Of a stretch of 64,000 nt of DNA, positions 21,700 to 32,419 are shown piece after piece; positions within the stretch are counted from its first letter, which is position 1, and each line of letters starts with the position of its first letter. A program made the position numbers and the translations under genes. The DNA is from Trichopria drosophilae (taxonomy: Eukaryota > Arthropoda > Insecta > Hymenoptera > Diapriidae): positions 91,695,501 through 91,759,500 of the forward strand of contig CM059586.1 of assembly GCA_030407085.1 (NCBI GenBank). The letters are read 5' to 3'. Under the pieces are notes generated by a model. That model saw nothing but the letters and a program-made list of their open reading frames with translations. It had not been told where the DNA came from and searched no databases.

Positions 21700-22995
21700 G
21701 ATTCTGGTAATCGTATATTGATTGCGTAAAATGGAAGTATATAATACTAAATTGCTTATATTTATTATGTTAATTATAGGTTTTATTTTTATTATGTTAA
21801 AATAAAATAGAAAAAACAAATTTCTATCCGTTTGATTCGTAAAACATGAGAATTTATGCAGATTATATATTTTGTTGTCTTTAAAAGACGTATTTATTAT
21901 AAAATATTTATAATATTATTAATAATATACTAAGTATGTAAAAGGTTCAAGTGTAATCCGACGTTAATATTAGCTGTATATAATAATTTTATATAATATC
22001 ATTTATTAGTAGTAACACGTATCAATGTGTTATAAATCATAATAAATATTAGTGGCACTTATATTTTGTAAAATACAATATTAACTATGAAAATTAAGTG
22101 ATAAAAAATCATTAAGAATAAAAATTCATAACTACGAGTAAAAACGTCGCTGTTCTTACAAAGAAAAGCAATTACAATGCCAACTAACGATAGCTACTAA
22201 CGTGGTAACATTAACTAAAAAAAGCAGTTTGCGCATGTTTACCATTTTTTATGCTTGGAGTAGCAACTTTTCTCACTGTGCTAACTAGTTTTTCCTCGTG
22301 GCGCTCAAATCCAAAAGTAAACATTGATTACAACTACTTCATTCATTTGCCGATATCTGTAACGAAAAAAGGATTACTTATTCATAACAAATTAAAAAAA
22401 AACATCATAAATAACTACAGTTCTAACCAATTTATTTTTAATTACATTATTGATTTCATAACAGAATGGAAATTCGTAATTAAATTCACTTTTTTCGAGA
22501 CCTATATTTGAGAGGTATTGTGGACTTCATTCTGCGCAGTTTTTAAGCCTTTTAAGCCATCTTAAACAGCTCTTAAAAACGTCTGTATACTGTTTATGAT
22601 ACGGTTATGTGGCAAAATAAGTAATGCTGCCATTTTGGCTGAAGAAACGCACTTTAAATTTTAAATATAACTTATACACCACAAACTGTGGCCTTTCATT
22701 TGTTAATATGGACTTGTCCTTCAAATGACTTTGTCGGTAATTTGCAAGGGTCATATAAAAGGACATTTGTTGAGGTAATTTTTCTCAGTGATGAATATAT
22801 TCCAAGATATCCAGACATCCTGGAACCTTTGACACAACCTGTGTTCATTCCAGACATTTTCTGACTTACTAGGTTGAATCAACGAAACAACAAATTTCAT
22901 TTGAAATGCTTTTCATCTCATGGTTTGATTATTGATACAATTCGTTTATTTCGGAAGTTGACTTAAGTGCACACATTTTCGAAATGCGTAGATTC
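21700..22995. other. AT-rich DNA, no gene seen
   Basis: Very AT-rich with many stops. The frame at 22251-22511 plus is lysine- and asparagine-rich from base composition. Nothing structured is seen. Confidence 0.4.
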
Positions 22996-22999
22996 ATAT

Positions 23000-23330
23000 T
23001 GCATTCTTCGTAATTGCGCCACGAGGTAGGTGTCAGGGGACATCCATTAACGAGCCGTATTGTTACTCAATTGATTTTGAAATCGGTTCGAACTAGCCGA
23101 ATCTAATGTATATGTGTAGTAGGACGGTTTTCCCGCCAACTAATAATGGGGACAATAGGGTGGATCGCCGCAAAGGAGCGCACGTGACCACACGTGTCGG
23201 TCGTTTCGCCAATTTCCTCTTTTATTTAATTAGCTACGACTTTATACATTGTGCAGCAGACTGCAACATTCGTAACATTTACTTTCGGAAGATAATTAAG
23301 AAAATCATCGGATCGTAATTTTTCATTTCC
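23000..23330. other. CpG-rich unique patch
   Basis: GCCACGAGGTAGGTGTCAGG, CGGTTCGAACTAGCCGAATC, GGATCGCCGCAAAGGAGCGC and CACGTGTCGGTCG stand out from the AT-rich flanks. No repeat or domain is recognised. It is a candidate conserved non-coding element. Confidence 0.3.
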
Positions 23331-23339
23331 CTTGGAGGA

Positions 23340-25685
23340 AGCGTATTTGTAAATACAATCCCTGACATTGAAGCGTAGGAGGAGTTTCCACAGATAAATA
23401 GCAAATGGGGGATTTCAAGATTTATTCTGTGTCTTTAACATTATATAGTAATCACTAAGAAATTTGTTATTTTTCATTATTTACTTTTCACACACAGAGA
23501 ATCGATCGTATAGACTGTCAAAATAACTATTAAGAATAATTATCTATTTAGTCGGCTAAATGTTCGTGAACTCTCTGAATTTTCTAACAAAATATTCATT
23601 TTAAGATTGTGCTCGATTTTTCAAAATTAAAAATTGTGATTTGTCTATTTATTGAATTGTGTGCCTTAAATTTGTTCATTATTTTATGTAATTTAAGCCC
23701 CCTCCCCCTTTTCTGGTTGTATTATTTTTTACTTTTGACTTGTTTACCTCTTTTTTTACCGATACACCTTTTTTTAAGATATTAAACAAAAAGTACCTTT
23801 TACACGGTAGAAAAATTTTCCGATTTGAATAAGGATAAGACTAATTCAGAATAATTCTAAATAACGCTAACAGAGTTTTTAAGATTTAAAGATGATATAT
23901 AATATTACAATGTTTAAAAAAACATTGCAATGCTTTTTCGTAGACTTGTCGTGAAATTTGTCAAAACATTTTTTGTCGGCGACTAAAATTGAAAATATTC
24001 AAGAAATCATAAGTGAAAAAAACATTTTAAATAATTAAAAGTTGAAACTAGGGGTGTCGAAAGAGTTTCTCAATTAATTTATATGGGGCTAAGATAAGAA
24101 TTATTTTATGATTGGTCACCATATTGTTGAACAAATCCTTGATGGATGCCTTTGGACGGAAACGAAAATCAAGGCTTGGGGGTTGCAGATTGAGAACAAA
24201 ACCACCTATAATATTAATTAATATTAAAGGCTTTCATACGAAATTAATTTCATTATTATTATAAATCAGTAAATAATATACCCAGTAAGTCAACAATATC
24301 TTAATACTAATATTCCATCAAATAGTAATGCAATTTTCTATCTCAAAGAAGCAATTAATATAAGACACATTATAATCTAATACTGATGGAGTAAAATATT
24401 TACGTGTTTACAAGTATAAATTAAGTTTAAAGAGGTTTATGTATAGTTTATGTATAACATTTTACATTTCAATCTGCCGTCTGGAATCGATCATTTTTTG
24501 AATTTAAAAAATTAGGTCCAGTTAGTGATCATCGATACCGATAATTATCAATTTAATGACAAAAAAACAATTTTTTTCGGAAAAGTCGTCCTGAGAGACT
24601 TCGTACAGAGATTATTCTCTGCTTCGTATATGAGTAATTCTATAGAAACTTTAACTGTTATAGTACGCGACTATGTATCCTGCAAACAAATGAATATCGA
24701 CCTAACGATCAAGATTCTTTTCCTACGATATATTGCAATCTTAGCCCTTATATGTTTTTTAAGATTATAAACCACTGGAAAGAAGAAAAACGAACATAAA
24801 ATACAATTTTTATAATCTTGGAGTTTCAATAAACAACATACCAAGAGTGTGCTTATCTTCTAAAAAATTGTGCAGCTTAAAATGTAAGCGTCCACTGATT
24901 ATTCCAAATTCGGGAATTTATTACTTTTTTCAATATGGAGAAAATAACTTTTAATTTATTGATTTCTTAGTTTCATATAATAATTCTACACTAAAAACCC
25001 CCAAAAAATAAGATGTGCGACATACGTGTGCCTCATAAACTAACTTTGTTGGAGGTCTCTAAAAATTATCAAATCAGTGCGTAACTCGTTCGAATACACA
25101 ACATTTTCGAGTGGCACACTTAAAGGGCGTTTAGGCACGCTTATAACTACGTTGTAATTTCTTCTTTAAAGTACTTGTAAATCTCCTATCACGTGTTTAA
25201 CTTACTATTGGTTATCCTACACCGTGAAATCGACATTTCAATAATACAATATGTTGACATTTTTTTTAATTTTGATTATTTGACATTGTTAAGTTAATAA
25301 TAGGAGACAAACATTCTAAGAAATAATTGAGCATTTTTCTAGGTTAAAAATAAACATAGATTACTAACTTTTCAGCTGATGTCTTTAGACTCCCGTTATA
25401 AAAATTGAAAAAATTTAATTCTAAAATTTTTTTATTAGCGATAATAAATAATGAGTAAAAGAACTGTATTTCTCGCAACAAGTACCTTATCTTTAAATAT
25501 AAAAACTATAAGATATATAATATAAGTACACCTGCATCTACGATTAGGCTATTGTTTAGTTTCAACTTTGACTTTATTAAACTTTATGCAAAAACGAGTT
25601 ACGCCAACTGTTTCTTACGCTTAAAGTGCCGTAAAAACAAAAAAAATATGTCTTGTTACTGAACCACTTAAATAATTTTTGATGA
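23340..25685. other. AT-rich DNA, no gene seen
   Basis: No gene, RNA structure or recognisable transposon was found. A short frame at 24525-24770 plus is not supported by any motif. Confidence 0.4.
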
Positions 25686-25689
25686 TTTT

Positions 25690-26215
25690 GGACATTGAAA
25701 AGTTAAAAGTTCTGTAGAATTACTCATATATCCGCGGATTGACCCATGCCTATTATACGTATTTCAATCTCTTGAAACCGAATTTCGTGGTTAGAATGAC
25801 CTAAAGTGGAGAAGCATGAACACACTTGATTATTATTATATATATATTACATTTCACTAAAGGCGAGCTACCGAGCAAGCTGCTGTATAATATGACCTGA
25901 AATTATTTTACAAAATAAAATAAACCAAAATACATTGAAACAATATAAAAACATAAACCACACGAGTTCCCAAAATATACACGAACGACCCCACATTGAA
26001 TAATATAGGTAAAGAAGAATAAGATTCCAACACTAAGGAGGTGCTGAAGTATTCAGCGGATGAAAGTAGTGGTATTTGCGTTAAAATTCTGAAAATCTAT
26101 TTGTTCTCAGCACTTTAGGACATTCTAACCTTGAAATTAGGTTTCAGGAGGTCGAAATACGCACAATAGGCATGGGTCATATTATATGTAGTCTTTCAGA
26201 ACTACTTTACGAAAA
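25690..26215. mobile_element. foldback element
   Basis: GACCCATGCCTATTATACGT (25741-25760) and about 50 following bases pair with AATACGCACAATAGGCATGGGTC and its upstream neighbours (26113-26179). Flanking AGTTCTGTAGAATTACT-like and AGTCTTTCAGAACTACT-like blocks extend the pairing outward. A further diverged arm-like copy (TTCAGGAGGCCGAAAAC, near 26293) lies outside. A LINE-like tail (25835-25910) sits in the loop. Confidence 0.65.
25835..25910 (-). mobile_element. LINE-like 3' tail in foldback loop
   Basis: The minus strand reads ACAGCAGCTTGCTCGGTAG, CTCGCCTTTAGTGAAATG, then a TAT/ATT-rich tail. It matches 26567-26655 and, less well, 6020-6115. Its position between the foldback arms suggests nested insertion or part of the element's own loop. 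Confidence 0.45.
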
Positions 26216-26566
26216 AATGTTTGTTTTTTTGTCATTAAAATGCTAATTTGAACATTGTTCTTAGCATATTAGGCTATTACTAACATCAAAATTCAGGAGG
26301 CCGAAAACATACAAGAAACATGGATATATCAGGCGAGAAATTTAGGTCACGACCAGTATTGGTGGCCTCTGGACTACATCTAACAAAACACACAGAATAA
26401 ATAAAGGCAGTATTTATTAATGTAAATAGCATTTCGTTAATAATATTTCTTTGTACAAGGTCATTGAGACGACTTATATTGCCAAAGTAAGGTCGTTGTT
26501 ATGGTACTTTATAGGTATACAGATACAGCATCAGTTAATTTTTGTTTAGATTTTGTTTAGCGAATA

Positions 26567-26655
26567 TAATAATAATAGTGTCTTTATTATTCAAAATCAT
26601 ACACAAAAGGCGAGCCATAGCACAAGCTGCTTTACAGTCTGACCTAATTATATAT
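26567..26655 (-). mobile_element. LINE-like 3' tail with AATAAA-like signal
   Basis: On the minus strand AAAGCAGCTTGTGCTATGG and CTCGCCTTTTGTGTATG are followed by TTTTGAATAATAAAGACAC and an (ATT)n tail. AATAAAG before the tail resembles a polyadenylation signal, as expected at a retroposon 3' end. No coding part is attached. Confidence 0.5.
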
Positions 26656-26659
26656 ATGT

Positions 26660-27240
26660 CATATCCCATTTTACAACGTTAATACGAAAGGAATGGGGTT
26701 GAGAGATTTGAAATCGTAATTATATTTTAATATGTGACATTCATAGTCTTAAATTTTATTCCAATGCTGTATATCGTTACAAAACCTCGTCCCGTATTAG
26801 TATACGCGGCAAAGAAACTGCCAACTGCCGAGCCAGGACTAAATTTCCTCAGTCATAATTTTAACTCTTATCCCAATAAATGCCCAAATCAGGAAGAATA
26901 TAACTGATGCTACTAATTAGCATTTTACGGAATTAATTGTAAGTGTAACTATTACACAAATTTCAAACCTTTTTTACATTTAATTTTGTAAAATACACGG
27001 AAAATAATGTTTGTATTGCCGTAGCCTAACGCGTGGTGTTGGCGACATTGTCTTACCGTAGCCTCACATTTATTGTTTATACGTTTTCGCTACTGTATTT
27101 TAGGAAAACTCTTGTGCTGCGATGGCACAAAAAATGTTTATGTTGAGATTGTTATGCCATCGCAAGGTAATACTGAGGTCATAGCCATATCGGCACCACA
27201 ATTTTGCTATCGCACCATATTAGCCTGTCGCGGCGTAAAA
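26660..27240. other. AT-rich DNA, no gene seen
   Basis: Two similar pieces near 27020 and 27055 (TTGCCGTAGCCTAACGCG and CTTACCGTAGCCTCACATT) form a short direct repeat just upstream of the decayed coding stretch. Nothing else is recognised. Confidence 0.35.
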
Positions 27241-27245
27241 TTATT

Positions 27246-27552
27246 TTACAGGAATTGTTTGTGCCCACACACCTTTTTAGCATGTACGACTTTGTCAATG
27301 ATTTCAATTAACACCTTGAGAGCTATGTTTATACGATGTTTTCTGTGGTCAAAATCAGGTAGTTTCGATAATATTTCGTGTAACGAGCGAAGTGTGATAA
27401 TTTCGTCATTAGTAAATTATCTAATAACGCTGATTTCACAATTCCGATATCAATGTCTTCTGTTCTTCGACCTTTCCGACAATTGTTGCTATGGGGTAGC
27501 GTCCATATTCGTCATTGATATCTTTCCAGCTTTCTTGAAAGACCTTGCACGA
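27246..27552 (-). pseudogene. decayed coding stretch, unrecognised
   Basis: Two adjoining minus-strand frames look more protein-like than the 174-codon plus-strand frame (27073-27597) that overlaps them. The first (27552-27436) contains QESWKDINDEYGRYPIATIV and KVEEQKTLISEL. The second (27416-27246), in another frame, contains TLRSLHEILSKLPDFD and ALKVLIEIIDKVVHAKK. Charged and hydrophobic residues alternate as in helical protein. A frame change and stops separate the parts, so if real it is a pseudogene or two exons. The plus frame is Cys- and Phe-rich and may be an antisense shadow. No family is assigned. Confidence 0.3.
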
Positions 27553-27759
27553 TCTTGGCTAATCTTTGGGTCTCTCATAAACAAAGTAAGTCATTAACAA
27601 TATTACTTTTTGAACACTCCTCGTATTTAACGGTCAGGTAGTACTTTAACAGATAGTTGTCAATTTTGCTGTTATTAAGTATTCTAGAGAATAATTTTAC
27701 ATAATATCATTTCTTTGTCAAAAAATGGCGATGGTACACATATTCTTGTCCACTGAAAC

Positions 27760-28790
27760 AAATGGACGTGAAACGCATCGATGTGAAGTTCAATCACAGA
27801 CGCGTCGAAGCGTTATAAAATTGGTACCACGGCCGGCACTTCCGATATTACGATCAGAAAAGTTCAATCGTTTGTATTCGACACAATAATGAACCGAGCC
27901 GAAGTAAAAGAAAGAAATTCGCTTTTACGCTTGGAGAGAAAGACGTCAATCTCATCCGTGAGATCTTAGTAGGATGCAAATACACTTTGACGTGTTACGT
28001 GTTGGTCGGCCTCCTATCTTTCTTTCACTCCATTCCACTCTGGATGTAGCGCCAAGTTCCATTCACGCATACACTAGCTCGCAAACAGATTTCCAGGTTG
28101 AGTCGAATATATTGAAATAATCTCGGCAAATACGACAAGTTCGGTTATGAAATTTGCCGAAGGGCTTGCGAACCACCTCTCTCTCTCACTATCTCGTTCC
28201 CTCTTTAACGCTGCATGTGTAAGTGAGTGGCCTTCAGCATTCGTCTCTGTCTTACCCATGATGATGGTCTCTTTCTTTGCTAGTCCATCTTACTTGGGCC
28301 CTCCTTGACGAATCTGTCTTTCCCTGTCTAACTTGAGTTCGGTTAGAGTGACGGGAGTCTCCCTAACCCCAGATGCTCGCGTCTCTTCCCGACCTGCTTC
28401 AAGTGATATTTGCTCAAAATCGGTTCAATAGCAACTTTGGTATTCTGCCTGTTCCTCTTATGCGTTTTGGTGCGCCGCCATCGCCGATGCGGCGGCGGCT
28501 TTTCGTGCCCCATCGTCGGAGTCGTCGTCGCCCGCAATCTACCCTGCGGAGTTTCGTACTTACTCACCAATAATTGTTCACCATTCGTCAAATATCGAGA
28601 TATAACGTCGAGTAGACGCTGTATGAAGGCTCATTGCCTTTATCCCCGTACGGCCCCGGGAGTGCGAGCCGGATTATTGGCCTTCCTATACGGGACTTTT
28701 CGGGATGTACTTTCACGGTCCTCGGAATGTTTTTCGATGAAAGCGATTGAAAAATCGCTTCGAATAACGCTTCGCCGACTTTAATACGTC
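27760..28790. other. CpG-rich unique island
   Basis: About 1 kb with raised GC and CpG (CCACGGCCGGCACTTCCG, GCGCCGCCATCGCCGATGCG, CGTCGGAGTCGTCGTCG). Several frames on both strands are open (28343-28591 minus, 28410-28784 plus), but their Arg/Pro-rich translations look like CpG-rich non-coding DNA. A pyrimidine tract CTCTCTCTCACTATCTCG lies near 28180. It is a candidate promoter or conserved regulatory region. Confidence 0.4.
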
Positions 28791-29111
28791 ATATTTTATA
28801 TGCTTCCTTTCTCGAGTGTGGAGAGTTTATTGATTTCGCATGGTAGGGGAAGATGGATCATTCGAATATCAGGTATATTATACGATAGTTCTTCCTCGAT
28901 TCGATAATTCGTTTGGGATATGCAGAAAATGAATTTCATTATGACCGTAATGGAATTCATAAAACGTTCATGATCATAGTATCTTCCCGTCCAACAAGTC
29001 ATTTAATCGTGAATTTGGTGTAATTGAATGATGGTCGTTTTGACCATCAAGAGTAATTAAATACGGCGAAAAGTACTTAAGCAATTGCAATAACACACGT
29101 CAATCTGGTTT

Positions 29112-29853
29112 AGTTGTTAGAAACCTAAGGGTCATTTCTAAAGTAATTTGCTGCATAGAATCCTAATCCGGGGTCTAAATTGGCCCATCACGTCAGGATT
29201 TTGTGCGCTTTCTCTTACTTTCGCGGTTTTGTACCGGGTGCACAAATTTTTGTGGTCTTTCTCTCTAGTTACATCATTTAGTACAACTGTTATCCTTTAA
29301 TTTAAGAGTTCAAGAGATCAATTACGATTTTTTTCGCAAAGTTATGGCTATTCGAAGTTACGAAATAGATCCCTTCGACGTCATTAGCATTTGCATTGTT
29401 TTTTGCAAATCTGAATACGCCATATTGGAAATTCAAATTTTATAGTTCCGAATTCGTATTCGTTCTCAGCGACCTCAAAAACTCTCAAGTGCAAATTTTC
29501 AAGAGAAATTACGCAGTAGAAAATTATTGTCTCAAAGGCTTAATGCAAATGCAAATGACATGGAAGAGATATATTTCGTAACTTCAAATAGCCATAACTT
29601 TGCGAAAAAAAAATCGTAATTGATCTCTTGAGCTTTCAAATGAAAGGGTAAAAGTTGTACTAAATTATGTAACTGAAGAGAACGACCACTAAATTTTTTT
29701 GCACTCTGTACATAACCTCAAAAGTAGGAAAAAACGCTGTTTTTCGGCTACATATTCTTAAATATCTCAAAATCCTGGTGTGATGGGGCAATTCTGACCC
29801 CGGATTCGGATTCTACGCAGCAAATTACTTCGAAAATGACCCTTAACTTTCCA
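29112..29853. mobile_element. foldback element, arms about 280 bp
   Basis: The left arm begins AGTTGTTAGAAACCTAAGGG and the right arm ends CCCTTAACTTTCCAACAACT. Matching landmarks along the arms are TAATTTGCTGC, TCCGGGGTC, GGCCCATCACG / GATGGGGCAATTC, TTTAGTACAACT, AGAGATCAATTACGATTTTT and CAAAGTTATGGCTATT. Pairing runs to CATTTGCATT near 29399, leaving a 140-base loop with GCCATATT-family sequence. About 740 bp overall. The only notable frame (29396-29581) lies in the loop. Another palindrome starts 114 bases downstream. Confidence 0.85.
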
Positions 29854-30011
29854 ACAACTCACATGATCCCAGTATTTGTAGACCTGTATAATTAGACTGA
29901 TTTAATACGAATAAAATATTCAAACTAGTGGTTTTGACCCAGCGGCCTTTGCCTCATATAGTTATTAATTGCGTGCCCGGATTAAAAAATGCCGTAACCG
30001 CTCTGTCTGAC

Positions 30012-30302
30012 TCATCGTAAGTAGTAATAGTCCGTTTCGCAGTTTTTTGTATTTATCTTGTTTTGCTTGATAGATAGCAAAGTACCGCCAGTGACAAAGT
30101 TGTAGGTATTGAAAATATCTTTAATTTGAGCCATCACTCGTTCCGATTCGATGAAAAATGTGTCCAGGGGAGCCTTCGGATGTCGCTTTTTTCGCCAGCT
30201 GACGGTCGCCACAGATTGCCGGTGGGACGTAAAGGAAAAAAGCGTTTTCCGAAGACTCCCCTGGACACAATTTTCATCGAATCGGAACGAGTGATGGCAC
30301 AA
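30012..30302 (-). CDS. palindrome-borne frame, minus arm
   Basis: Mirror partner of the plus-arm frame, also 96 codons and ending in the same YYLR and TGA. Its shared C-terminal half reads IFNTYNFVTGGTLLSIKQN. Neither frame has a recognisable signal peptide, membrane span or catalytic motif. Start context is not distinctive. Confidence 0.25.
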   Translation of the reverse strand: MCHHSFRFDENCVQGSLRKTLFSFTSHRQSVATVSWRKKRHPKAPLDTFFIESERVMAQIKDIFNTYNFVTGGTLLSIKQNKINTKNCETDYYYLR

Positions 30303-30416
30303 ATTAAAGATGTTTTCAATACCTATAACTTTGTCACTGGCGGTACATTGCTATCTATTAAGCAAAATGAAATAAATGCAAAACACTGCGAAACTGGCTG
30401 TTACTACTTACGATGA
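30126..30416 (+). CDS. palindrome-borne frame, plus arm
   Basis: The 96-codon frame crosses the palindrome centre. Its second half (from about residue 47) is shared with the minus-arm frame. Between SERV and KQN the arms differ at about six codons, most of them synonymous (GCA/GCT, TAT/TAC, ACA/ACT, ATT/ATC, AAT/AAC). The last 14 codons differ mainly by replacements. The first half is the antisense of the opposite arm. It is either a captured exon fragment once under coding constraint or coincidence in a small sample. Function is unknown. Confidence 0.25.
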   Translation: MSHHSFRFDEKCVQGSLRMSLFSPADGRHRLPVGRKGKKRFPKTPLDTIFIESERVMAQIKDVFNTYNFVTGGTLLSIKQNEINAKHCETGCYYLR

Positions 30417-30649
30417 GTCAGACCGAGCGGCTAAGGCGTTTTTGCATCCGGGCACTCAATTGAGCAGGGTTTGGTAGATCCGGTTAAGTGAGTTTGGAAA
30501 CAATCAGAAATTGATAATTTCCAAAACTTGCATCTCCAGCACAAGTTAGCCGGAGCATTATTATATAACATAATTTATTATTATCAACAATTTTTTTTAT
30601 TATTATTTTATAAATATTAAAAGCTTCTTCTTGACCGCTTTATCTAATT

Positions 30650-30890
30650 ATATTGGGAGACGAAGAACATTCGACCTCCCTATAATCTTGTATAGAGTTA
30701 CTCCAAAAGTTAATCAGATCTAAGTTAGGACATGGCACACTAAAAGAGAAGTTGATCTTTTAAATCATTCTTAACATTCTCGAGATTCTCGAGACAGAAA
30801 AAATAGGATGTATATACGTGCAAGATTACGGATACCAATTTTGTTTCTTGCACTTTTTAGTTCTTTAGGGTCTGAATTGTCGACATTGTA
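30650..30890 (+). repeat. interspersed repeat, copy of 41.3-41.5 kb
   Basis: Blocks AATCAGATCTAAGTTA, CGAGA..GACA, GTACAAGATCACGGA-like and CTTTAGGGTCTGAA occur in the same order as at 41335-41515. The CGTCGACATTTG-type end is cut short here (TTGTCGACATTG). Class unknown; possibly the 3' part of a retroelement. Confidence 0.5.
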
Positions 30891-31210
30891 TAAAATACTA
30901 CAGGATCATTATTTTTGTCAAAGAAAAATGAATATTCAAACTTGAAAAATCAAGTCTAAACCTATCTATATGGTTTCTTATCGTCCTGCAGAACTCATAA
31001 TTCAGAAATATAACATTTAAGACTGGGATAGTATCGGTTACATCCTTCTGTCATTACTAGCATAACTCTGAGGAATGCAGAGCTAGTACTGACTCAACAC
31101 TTTTGTCAATACTGATTTCGATATGGAAGCAGAAGTGGTTGGTATTAAGCCAGCATTCTGAGGCTGAACTGTATTATACTAATTATTTCTACACATTAGT
31201 AATATATCTA

Positions 31211-31560
31211 CACTGAGAGAAATGTTTGTTTACAGTTAATATAATAGATTTCATGTAAAGCTAACAGAATTTAGATTTTGATCTTACGGTAAGGTAATTC
31301 ATCTTGAAGTTACTATTCAGCTAAATTTGTTATGTTAATAGTTAAGACAAAAATTTTGTCCGGATCATTACGTGACCTGTAGTTATGTTTACGTACTTAC
31401 ACTTTCGCTGAAACAGAGGTAAAAAAACATACATACTCGCACTCATTCGATTTTCTGCGAATTCTTCGACGCATTGTTGACATGAGCAGTTCAAATGACG
31501 CAATTTCATGTAAGATTTATTAATAGTTAACGAACGCTAATTGCATCTTAAACCGGTGGA
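31211..31560 (+). mobile_element. MITE of CACTGAGA/TA family, left part
   Basis: TA at 31209-31210 is followed by CACTGAGAGAAATGTTTG, the terminal repeat of the family. Downstream blocks GTTTACAGTTAAT, GGATCATTACGTGACC, TGTTGACATGAG and AAGATTTATTAATAGTTAAC match 57046-57525 and 219-425. The right end is not recognisable, so the copy is truncated near 31560. Confidence 0.7.
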
Positions 31561-31984
31561 ATACTGGGGCTGTCCAAGAAATACTTGTAAGTCGTAACAA
31601 CTTTAGTTATCAACTATAAATATATTATATTCTTGAATGCGAGGAAATTTTGCACAAATATTTTAAATTTTATGGATTTCTTCAAAATTATTTGTGATAT
31701 GTAAGGATTCCAGAATACAAGGTAAACTATTATGGTTTCTTTTTCTCTCACAAACAACTTTGCTTGCGTATATTTTTCCTTAGATGTTCATAACACTTCC
31801 TGGAATTGTATTTGCATTGAATGTACATAATTTTGATGGAATATTAGAAATTAAAAAATATTTGTATGTTGCAAACATTTACTTTAATTTACGTACTTGT
31901 TTTTATTTCAGCAAATTTGTATAGAATTTGAAAGTAATAATTCCATGCAAAGTGAATGTAAATGCATGAATCGGATTTTAGAAA

Positions 31985-32410
31985 TTTTTGGTACCGTGAA
32001 CCAGTACTGGGCCATTACCATTACGGTACTATTGCGGTTTGATTCCTGTGCTATATTGGTACAGTTACGGTACTGTGTCGATAGTGCAGACAATACCCAT
32101 TAGATTACCTTTCAGTAACATTTCAGAACCATAACAGTGTTATTTAATAATTAATAAAATTTCTCGACCCTTGTAAATAATATTGTATGAGTAGTGTAAA
32201 AAAGGTCACCATAAAAAGGAAGAAAAAATGTTTTTTTTTTAATAAAAATTAAAGAATAAAATTAAAAATAAAAATAAAAATATGACGTTTCGGCTCTCGG
32301 ATTATAGCCCTCTTCAGATAAAAAGAATTATGGACATAACGGTATTATTTCGGTAAAATGCAGTCTATACTGGTGCACCATCGGTCCAGTGGTAAATTGT
32401 CACCTGACTA
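31985..32410. mobile_element. GGTACC-type MITE with nested A-rich insertion
   Basis: Modules TTGGTACCGTGAACCAGTAC, TTACGGTACTATTGCGG, CAGTTACGGTACTGTG and ACGGTATTATTTCGG repeat on both sides of an A-rich insertion (about 32215-32330). The insertion has an (AAAAT)n stretch followed by GACGTTTCGGCTCTCGG and GCCCTCTTCAG. The latter recalls the ACGTTTCGG...CTTCAG signature I associate with Penelope-like retroelements, an uncertain recollection. No reverse transcriptase is present. Confidence 0.4.
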
Positions 32411-32419
32411 TTGATGAAA

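Larger units (their letters stand above)
29967..30462. mobile_element. near-complete palindrome with mirrored frames
   Basis: Arms of about 230 bases pair along their length. Outer ends read AATTGCGTGCCCGGAT and ATCCGGGCACTCAATT. Inner landmarks are CTGACTCATCG / CGATGAGTCAG, GCCAGTGACAAAGTT / AACTTTGTCACTGGC and TTCCGATTCGATGA / TCATCGAATCGGAA. The loop near 30190-30240 is short. Each strand has a 96-codon frame (30012-30302 minus, 30126-30416 plus). Their C-terminal halves are the same protein segment, including SERVMAQIKD, FNTYNFVTGGTLLSIKQN and a final YYLR stop. No family is recognised. Confidence 0.9.

Noticed and set aside
27073..27597. 174-codon plus-strand frame as a gene
   Set aside because: Cys- and Phe-rich, no known motif, and the opposite strand is more protein-like. 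A long plus frame here may be an antisense shadow.
28343..28784. Arg/Pro-rich frames in the CpG-rich island
   Set aside because: Low stop density in CpG-rich DNA explains open frames on both strands. No domain is recognised.
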